The position numbers and the translations under genes are program-made. 6,507 nucleotides of DNA from Flavobacteriales bacterium (lineage in GTDB: Bacteria > Bacteroidota > Bacteroidia > Flavobacteriales > Parvicellaceae). How positions within the stretch are numbered: position 1 is the first letter of the stretch; each line of letters opens with the position of its first letter. The notes below the pieces were generated by a model, which was given only the letters and a program-made list of their open reading frames with translations, was not told the DNA's origin and ran no database searches. Below, in pieces: positions 1 to 6,507 of this stretch. The stretch lies in assembly GCA_014239715.1 (NCBI GenBank), contig JAAZYJ010000236.1:1-6507 (forward strand), given 5' to 3'.

Positions 1-87
1 AAGGTAAGTTTCAGTGCCCGTCCAGAACAAGAGTTTGCACATGTGTGGCTGTATTGTATTCCTCCAAATGACCTGGCCCAAGGTTAG
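1..87 (+). CDS. C-terminal end of an unrecognised protein (partial)
   Basis: Reading from base 1, a frame stays open for 28 codons and ends at TAG (85-87). The tail reads FAHVWLYCIPPNDLAQG, with an aromatic/hydrophobic strand before the end. The gene starts outside the window, so neither family nor length can be judged. The next gene begins 41 nt downstream on the same strand, so the two could be co-transcribed. A 28-codon open frame can occur by chance, and the call rests on position and plausible amino-acid composition only. Confidence 0.4.
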   Translation, partial: KVSFSARPEQEFAHVWLYCIPPNDLAQG

Positions 88-128
88 ATATTGAATATTA
101 TTTCGTTATTTCGCAATAGCAATTTCAA

Positions 129-1100
129 ATGAATACAAGAATAGATATATCTGTCGTGGTTCCATTGCTTAATGAAGTGGAGTCTCTTCAGGAGCTAACG
201 GATTGGGTGAGGAAAGTTTGTGAGAATAATAACCTGTCTCACGAGATGATTTTAATAGACGATGGTTCAAGAGACGGTAGCTGGGCAAAAATACTTGAGA
301 TTTCAAAGATCAATTCGCATGTGAAAGCCATTAAGTTCAGAAGGAATTTTGGTAAAAGTGCTGCGTTAAATCGTGGTTTCGAGCTGGCTGAGGGTGCTGT
401 TGTTATCACTATGGATGCAGATCTTCAGGATGTGCCTGACTAGATACCAGGCCTATATAAAATGATCGTGGAAGACGATTACGATCTTGTTTCTGGATGG
501 AAACAAAATCGGCAGGACCCTAGCTCTAAAACTATTCCGACGAAGTTGTTCAATTGGGCGACCAGGAGGCTGAGTGGCTTAAAATTGCACGATTTCAATT
601 GTGGACTAAAAGCTTATAAAAGCGAAGTGGTGAAGAACATTGAGGTTTATGGAGAAATGCATAGGTATATTCCAGTTATAGCCAAATGGGCGGGGTTTGA
701 AAAAGTTGGAGAAAAGAAGGTAGAGCACAGGTCTCGAAAATACGGTGTTACTAAATTTGGGCTTGAACGGTTTGTGAATGGATTTCTTGATCTGGCGACG
801 ATCACTTTTATATCACGCTTTGGCAAAAGACCCATGCACATTTTTGGTGTAATGGGAACGATTGTTTTTGTTTTTGGTTTAATAATATTCATGTGGCTTG
901 GTATCGAAAAGCTTTTCATTCATACTGATGCCAAGCTATTAGCTGACAATTCTTGGTTCTTCGTAGCGCTTACCTTTATGATCGTTGGGGTCAATTTTTT
1001 TGTTGCCGGATTTTTGGGCGAAATGATAGCGAGGAACTCCCCTGATAGAAATAACTATCGAATTTCTGATACAACTGGATTTCCTGACAAAATCAGTTGA
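129..1100 (+). pseudogene. Family 2 glycosyltransferase (polyprenyl-phosphate sugar transferase type), interrupted by one in-frame TAG
   Basis: The family transfers a sugar from a nucleotide donor to a polyprenyl (undecaprenyl) phosphate at the cytoplasmic membrane, for envelope glycan or lipid modification (GtrB, ArnC and DPM-synthase relatives). The reading frame spans 323 residues, normal for the family. The N-terminal GT-A fold has VVVPLLNE (9-16), DDGSRDGS (44-51) and the metal/nucleotide motif DADLQD (96-101). The family's basic membrane-proximal segment follows (HRSRKYGVTKFG, about 200-211), then two membrane helices at about 237-259 and 276-299. Codon 105 is TAG (441-443). The same frame continues at once with IPGLYK and then Met112, with no indel. 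Relatives have Glu there, so one GAG-to-TAG change explains the break. Without readthrough the product is a 104-residue fragment lacking acceptor and membrane regions. Restart at ATG 462 would lack the donor site and has no visible ribosome binding site. A sequencing error is the main alternative. The sugar and acceptor cannot be read from the sequence. Confidence 0.88.
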
Positions 1101-1266
1101 CACGATTCCCGTTTTGATTACAGAGTCCCTTTGGATTTAATACTGAGCCAATTAATTTCGGACAACGTCCTATTCGCCTTTCACAGCATCGTCATCGGTA
1201 TGCCAATTGGCCGGGCAAGGGTCATGGTTTTATCAAATGGTTTAAGAAGCCAATACGGCAACACAA

Positions 1267-1285
1267 ACTGCCTTTTAGCGACAGT
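1267..1285 (-). terminator. Possible katG terminator hairpin
   Basis: On the minus strand, 21 nt past the katG stop, ACTGTC and GGCAGT can form a six-pair stem (one pair is U-G) around the loop GCTAAAA, followed by the T-rich TTGTGTT. On the + strand the same arms would have a C-A mismatch, so the structure favours a katG transcript. The stem is short and the T run is broken, so this is a weak terminator at best. Confidence 0.35.
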
Positions 1286-1305
1286 ATATTTCTGACATTC
1301 TCTTC

Positions 1306-3528
<2,223 letters not shown>

Positions 3529-3550
3529 TTAACGTTTTAGAAGGATTGAA

Positions 3551-3573
3551 TTTTAGGTTATAGGGGTCTAAAA
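3551..3573. promoter_or_regulatory. Inverted repeat upstream of katG (possible operator)
   Basis: TTTTAG and CTAAAA form six-base inverted arms separated by 11 nt. The repeat ends about 25 nt before the katG start, within the likely leader or promoter. Peroxide regulators bind dyads in such positions, but the arms do not match a PerR or OxyR consensus closely. AT-rich repeats of this size arise by chance, so a regulatory role is only a possibility. Confidence 0.25.
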
Positions 3574-3684
3574 ATAATGGAAAATAGTATACGCGATAAA
3601 GAATACCTGTAATATTTAAAAGAGAGGCAATTGACGAAAGGAAAAGGGGGAAAAGATTTACTGCTGTTAACTATGAAGATCTCA

Positions 3685-3713
3685 ACTAAAAAAATATTTT
3701 TTCTATTTTTAGT
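3685..3713. promoter_or_regulatory. Dyad just upstream of the cysteine-rich gene
   Basis: ACTAAAAA and TTTTTAGT are perfect eight-base inverted arms with a 13-nt spacer, ending 2 nt before the ATG at 3716. Inside lies a perfect 14-base palindrome, AAAAAATATTTTTT (3689-3702). The position would suit an operator or a leader hairpin over the start codon. The composition is almost pure A/T, so chance is a serious alternative. The arms share CTAAAA/TTTTAG with the repeat at 3551-3573. Confidence 0.3.
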
Positions 3714-3715
3714 CT

Positions 3716-3910
3716 ATGAAAAACACCTATGAATGTAATAAATGCGGAATGTCTGTAAATGCACAGTGTGGCAAATGCAATGTTCCATTGGAAAATGGGA
3801 TCTTGAAACTTGACAACGGTTCGACGGTCCAGATATCAAAATGCCCATCTTGTCAGGGGAAGATCAAATCTCCGCTGTGCTGTGGTCAGGATATGACCTG
3901 TGCTGTATAG
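3716..3910 (+). CDS. Small cysteine-rich metal-binding protein (zinc-ribbon or desulforedoxin-like)
   Basis: A 64-residue cytoplasmic protein with nine cysteines and no signal peptide or membrane segment. The cysteines form knuckles: CNKC (7-10), CGKC (18-21), CPSC (43-46), then Cys55-Cys56 in LCCGQDM, and Cys62 near the end. Four CxxC-type pairs suggest two four-cysteine metal sites. Adjacent cysteines followed by Gly-x-x-Met resemble the desulforedoxin and desulfoferrodoxin signature (CxxC, then CCGxPM), although here only eight residues separate Cys46 from Cys55 instead of about fifteen. The bound metal could be zinc or iron, and the function is unknown. It starts 190 nt from divergent katG, suggesting but not proving a redox-stress link. 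The start is the first ATG, directly before the first knuckle, with an A/T-rich leader and no Shine-Dalgarno. Confidence 0.82.
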   Translation: MKNTYECNKCGMSVNAQCGKCNVPLENGILKLDNGSTVQISKCPSCQGKIKSPLCCGQDMTCAV

Positions 3911-3960
3911 CTAATAAGTGATACACTTTAGTCGTGGTCAATACTAGTTTTAGTAGGATT

Positions 3961-4536
3961 ATGCTTCCAAATATTAGCCTCAACCTTTTTTTTACTTGGT
4001 GCGGGCGTATGTTTGTTTTGTTGTTGCTTATTTTTATGCAATGGCACAATTTAATTGCTCAGGAAGTACTTAAGGTCAAATTGCCCAATGGCGATTCAAT
4101 TGAGTACACTGTTGTATATAGAGAGCAGGATTCATTAAATGGGAAGACCCACGCGGTTTTTGCCGCAGATACGACTGTGACTGCCTTCAGAGGGTCTTTT
4201 ATTAATGGGAAGCCAAATGGTGCATTTTTGTATTATTATCCGTCTGGTCGTTACTATCAAACCTGTATCTACGGCTATGGTAATTTGCATGGGGATTATA
4301 CTGTTTACAATCAAGAAGGAAGTATAATTCTGAAAGGTCAATATAAGAACGGTCTTAAACATGGCTATTGGCGGAATTTGGATGAAAATCTCATCGGAAG
4401 ATATTTCAAGGGAATGCGCCATTTGACATGGAAGATTACAAATTCTAACGGGAAAGGTGCAATAGAGAAGTGGGCATATTTCAGAGGAGTGTTGAAAAAA
4501 GGCGATGCAAAATCGGCTGAACTTCTCAGGTTATAG
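3961..4536 (+). CDS. Secreted MORN/YwqK-repeat protein
   Basis: A 191-residue protein, exported by an N-terminal signal peptide: a hydrophobic run at about residues 17-30, preceded by Arg16, with likely cleavage near LIAQ (about 31-34). The mature part has three or four degenerate repeats of the form G-x-(F/Y)-x-x-G-x-x-x-G-x-(F/Y/W): GSFINGKPNGAFLYYYPSG (78-96), a second at about 103-120, GQYKNGLKHGYWRNLDENL (126-144) and a weaker one at about 147-165. Such MORN/YwqK repeats form beta-hairpin stacks and are common in Bacteroidota envelope proteins of unknown role; some are labelled antitoxin-like by family name only. ATG 3961 was chosen because AGGA lies just upstream and it gives a basic n-region. 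GTG 3934 and ATG 4009 are in-frame alternatives. It follows the cysteine-rich gene by 50 nt and could be read through from it. Its last six bases overlap the end of the convergent ZIP gene. Confidence 0.78.
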   Translation: MLPNISLNLFFTWCGRMFVLLLLIFMQWHNLIAQEVLKVKLPNGDSIEYTVVYREQDSLNGKTHAVFAADTTVTAFRGSFINGKPNGAFLYYYPSGRYYQTCIYGYGNLHGDYTVYNQEGSIILKGQYKNGLKHGYWRNLDENLIGRYFKGMRHLTWKITNSNGKGAIEKWAYFRGVLKKGDAKSAELLRL

Positions 4537-5337
4537 TGTGAAATAAGCTACAGCCGCTCCTAACACCATTATCCCGACTTTTTTAGCGTTAAATCGATGA
4601 CCATCATCCGCCTCAAACAAAATGGTGCTAGCAATATGGAGTAGCATACCCATAACAACCGCTAATGATATTTCTAATGAGTACCCGAGTTCAATTGATG
4701 CTCCATGTCCAATGTAATGCATCAGCAACAAGCCTAATGGGGCCATAGCTGCAAATATGATCAGGGACACAAGTGTTTTAATTCTGCTCACGTTGTTGGC
4801 AATAAGTAACATGGCTAGGGTGATACCAACCGGCACTTTATGAACAAGGATTCCCCATAGTAACGACTGTGTTGATCCGCCACCATGATGGTGCGCATGG
4901 TCGTGGGCGTGTCCGATCAGATGTTCAGCATGGTGGTAGTGGTCGGGATGAATAACTAATTCAATCGGCATTCCCTCAATAAAAGCGTGTATACATAAAC
5001 TGATCAGTACTCCAAGCGGAAATGCTTTTTTTCCGTGTGTGTGAATGTGACCATGCTCGATTCCCTGCGACATGAACTCCAAAAATACCTGTATGAAAAA
5101 TCCTACTATTACGAATAACCCAAGAGTCTTAATTGTTAGCGCTTCACCATCGCTGCTGGCTGAAGCATAGACTTCAGGAAATATGTGTAGTGCCAGAACG
5201 GATAGCAAAAAGGCTCCTGAAAAATGTAAAAAGTATTGATTGAAGTGATTTAGCTTCTTTTGAAAGAAAATTGTCAATAACCCAAGAGAAATTACGGGTA
5301 CAGTTAGGAGGGCAATAGCAAATAGGTCTTCTTTCAC
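4531..5337 (-). CDS. ZIP family divalent metal transporter
   Basis: Inner-membrane importer, probably for zinc or a related divalent metal (the ZIP family moves metal into the cytoplasm). Its 268 residues contain eight predicted helices, at about 8-25, 37-57, 72-89, 107-127, 158-180, 186-208, 222-242 and 253-268. Helix 4 has the metal ligands His117 and Glu121 (HAFIEGMP). Helix 5 has His166 in HKVPVG, where Lys167 replaces the acidic residue of two-metal ZIPs, as in ZIP1-type members, suggesting a single transport site. Two histidine-rich stretches occur: HGHIHTH (95-101) and 11 His within 130-151. The start is GTG 5337, because the next Met is residue 89, inside helix 3. That GTG overlaps the TGA of the upstream methyltransferase (GTGA), indicating one mRNA and coupled translation. 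The substrate is inferred from the family only. Confidence 0.93.
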   Translation of the reverse strand: MKEDLFAIALLTVPVISLGLLTIFFQKKLNHFNQYFLHFSGAFLLSVLALHIFPEVYASASSDGEALTIKTLGLFVIVGFFIQVFLEFMSQGIEHGHIHTHGKKAFPLGVLISLCIHAFIEGMPIELVIHPDHYHHAEHLIGHAHDHAHHHGGGSTQSLLWGILVHKVPVGITLAMLLIANNVSRIKTLVSLIIFAAMAPLGLLLMHYIGHGASIELGYSLEISLAVVMGMLLHIASTILFEADDGHRFNAKKVGIMVLGAAVAYFTL

Positions 5338-6074
5338 TTTTCTTTTTTAGCCAAAAGTATCAATCGGTCTGACTTGGTCGGGATATACTCTTGTAAATCG
5401 TAGCTACCAAAGGTATGAATTAAACGCAACGAAGTTGCATTAAAGAAGTTGATAAAATCATTCTTATTTAGTAACTCAACTCTTTCCTGGAAATTATACT
5501 GTTTTCCCTCCGCTTGAAAAGAAATCGATTTTACCACATTATTATCTGCTACTTCTCTACGAATAATAAATTCAATCCCATCCAATTCAATGACCTCATC
5601 CTGCTTCAAAGTTGCGATCACTTTATCGGCGTTCAGATAATCGAGCACCAGGACCCCACCGTGTTTGAGTTGATTTTCGATAGCGTAAATCACTTTTTGG
5701 TTTTCAACGTTTGAATTAAAGTATCCGAAGCTTGTAAAAAGGTTGAAGATATATTCAAATTCTTCATTAGAATAAACTTGACGCATATCGTGGACAGCAA
5801 ACTTCAATCGATCATTTTCATATTGAATTGCGTTTTGGATACTGTTCGCAGATAGATCCAGGCCAGTAACTCTGAATCCCATTTCATTCAAAAATGTTGA
5901 GTGTCTTCCTTTTCCACAAGCCAGATCTAAAATATGCGCTTCTTTCTGTGGTTGAAGAAAATGGATCAAATTAGAGATAAAGTGTTCTGCCTCTGCATTG
6001 TCGCGATTTTTATATAGTATATGATAGTACTTCGAATCAAACCAATCAGAATACCATTCAGTTTCCCCCATCAT
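5334..6074 (-). CDS. Class I SAM-dependent methyltransferase
   Basis: A soluble, presumably cytoplasmic enzyme of 246 residues with a Rossmann-fold SAM domain. Motif I is ILDLACGKGRHS (48-59), the ribose-binding acidic residue is Asp73 in VTGLDLS, and VHDMRQ (94-99) supplies the adenine-contact region. The motif IV-like strand is YIFNLFTSFGYF (108-119), followed by the helix and the GGVLVLDYLN strand (139-148). The N-terminal WYSDWFDSKYYHILY cap is typical of a small Methyltransf_25/11-type group common in Bacteroidota. The substrate cannot be told from the sequence. ATG occurs twice in tandem (6074 and 6071), and either could be used. It is the first gene of a two-gene unit with the ZIP transporter, overlapping it by 4 bp, and is divergent from the SiaB gene across 76 nt. 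No good Bacteroidota promoter was found on its own strand. Confidence 0.92.
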   Translation of the reverse strand: MMGETEWYSDWFDSKYYHILYKNRDNAEAEHFISNLIHFLQPQKEAHILDLACGKGRHSTFLNEMGFRVTGLDLSANSIQNAIQYENDRLKFAVHDMRQVYSNEEFEYIFNLFTSFGYFNSNVENQKVIYAIENQLKHGGVLVLDYLNADKVIATLKQDEVIELDGIEFIIRREVADNNVVKSISFQAEGKQYNFQERVELLNKNDFINFFNATSLRLIHTFGSYDLQEYIPTKSDRLILLAKKEK

Positions 6075-6094
6075 TTGGAAAGATAATTAATGTT

Positions 6095-6125
6095 TTTGTA
6101 TACCGTAGTTCTTTCGTTATATTTG
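6095..6125 (+). promoter_or_regulatory. Bacteroidota sigma-A type promoter of the SiaB-family gene
   Basis: TTTG (6095-6098, within TTTTTG) lies 19 nt before TATATTTG (6118-6125), a perfect match to the Bacteroidota primary-sigma consensus TTTG-N19-TAnnTTTG. Transcription would begin a few bases past 6125, leaving a leader of roughly 20 nt before the ATG at 6151. This is the best promoter in the window. Confidence 0.75.
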
Positions 6126-6150
6126 CTTCTAGCTCAATTTTGCCTGACCC

Positions 6151-6507
6151 ATGATTGATATATATGATTTTTATGAGAGGATGACTGAAAATGATGTCAT
6201 GATATCGTTTAAGGGCGAGCTGACATCAGAACTGCTGACATCAATTCTATTAAGTGTTGAGTCAAAATTAGATTTCATAGAGGAAGTTCCGAAGGTAAGA
6301 AGAAAGGTTTTCAGTGTTTTAGTGGAATGTCTTCAGAACCTTTATCACCATACCGACGAGAATGAAAGTGACCATGCTGAAGAACGAAACGCAATTTTCA
6401 TGGTTTCTAATCATGAAGGGTATTACTACATCTATACTGGTAATCATATTTTAACTAAACATGTGCCGGATCTCAAGAGTAAAATTGATAAAGTGAACCA
6501 GCTCGAC
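6151..6507 (+). CDS. SiaB-family protein kinase (DUF6272-like), N-terminal 119 residues, partial
   Basis: The frame opens at ATG 6151, preceded directly by an in-frame TGA (6145-6147), and continues to the window end without a stop. The sequence MIDIYDFYERM, then ISFKGELTSELLTSILLSVE (18-37) and VFSVLVECLQNLYHH (53-67), matches what I know of SiaB-like proteins. ECLQN (59-63) resembles the N-box of GHKL-type ATPases and kinases. YYYIYTGNHI (91-100) is the family's next conserved strand. In Pseudomonas, SiaB phosphorylates the small protein SiaC, opposing the phosphatase SiaA to control a diguanylate cyclase. Bacteroidota carry SiaB homologues often next to a SiaC-like gene, which would lie just beyond this window. 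The partner here is unknown. A clear promoter precedes it. Confidence 0.8.
   Translation, partial: MIDIYDFYERMTENDVMISFKGELTSELLTSILLSVESKLDFIEEVPKVRRKVFSVLVECLQNLYHHTDENESDHAEERNAIFMVSNHEGYYYIYTGNHILTKHVPDLKSKIDKVNQLD

Noticed and set aside
441..443. TAG recoded as pyrrolysine or another amino acid
   Set aside because: No PYLIS-like element or pyl genes are seen, and other genes in the window use TAG as an ordinary stop (for example 3908-3910 and 4534-4536).
462..1100. Independent gene beginning at ATG 462
   Set aside because: It is in phase with 129-443, lacks any ribosome binding site and begins in the middle of a glycosyltransferase domain; one interrupted gene explains it better.
3540..3660. 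Bacteroidota promoter for katG
   Set aside because: Candidates such as TATTCTTT and TATTTTCC on the minus strand lack a matching TTTG at 17-23 nt, so no promoter position can be supported.
3916..3928. Hairpin AAGTG-ATA-CACTT after the cysteine-rich gene as a terminator
   Set aside because: The stem is only five pairs with a three-base loop, and no T run follows.
4135..4422. Minus-strand frame across the MORN gene
   Set aside because: It lies opposite clear MORN-like repeats and has no domain or start signal of its own.

Overview
The window looks like a piece of a Bacteroidota chromosome, probably a marine or soil Cytophagales-type bacterium. Three things suggest this. The DNA is AT-leaning, with start codons that mostly lack a Shine-Dalgarno sequence. 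There is a textbook Bacteroidota promoter (TTTG, 19 nt, TATATTTG) in front of the last gene. The gene families (SiaB-type kinase, YwqK/MORN-repeat secreted protein, Bacteroidota-style family 2 glycosyltransferase) also fit. The genus assignment is inference.

Left part (1-1100, + strand): the tail of an unrecognised gene is followed 41 nt later by a membrane-anchored family 2 glycosyltransferase of the polyprenyl-phosphate sugar transferase type. Its frame is intact from 129 to 1100 except for one TAG at 441-443, exactly where the family normally has Glu in the DADLQDxPxEI segment. The gene is therefore a fresh single-substitution pseudogene or a sequencing error.

Centre (1101-3715): about 200 bp without a clear gene separates it from katG on the minus strand. 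KatG is a complete 739-residue catalase-peroxidase with every catalytic residue I checked in place, and it probably ends in a hairpin at 1267-1285. The 190-bp region upstream of katG is divergent and carries two inverted repeats. It leads on the + strand to a 64-residue protein with nine cysteines, whose C-terminal CCGQDM resembles the desulforedoxin/rubredoxin-type metal knuckle. Next to it is a secreted protein with degenerate MORN/YwqK repeats.

Right part (4531-6507): an operon on the minus strand encodes a SAM-dependent methyltransferase and then a ZIP metal transporter, joined by a GTGA stop/start overlap. The ZIP gene converges on the MORN gene so tightly that the two stop regions share six bases. 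Divergent from the methyltransferase, a SiaB-family kinase gene starts behind the clear promoter and runs off the window.

As a set these are ordinary housekeeping and stress genes: peroxide defence, metal uptake, envelope glycosylation and a signalling switch. I see no mobile element, CRISPR array, RNA gene or defence island. The points most worth a second look are the glycosyltransferase stop codon, the cysteine-rich mini-protein beside katG, and the unusual placement of the ZIP histidine cluster.
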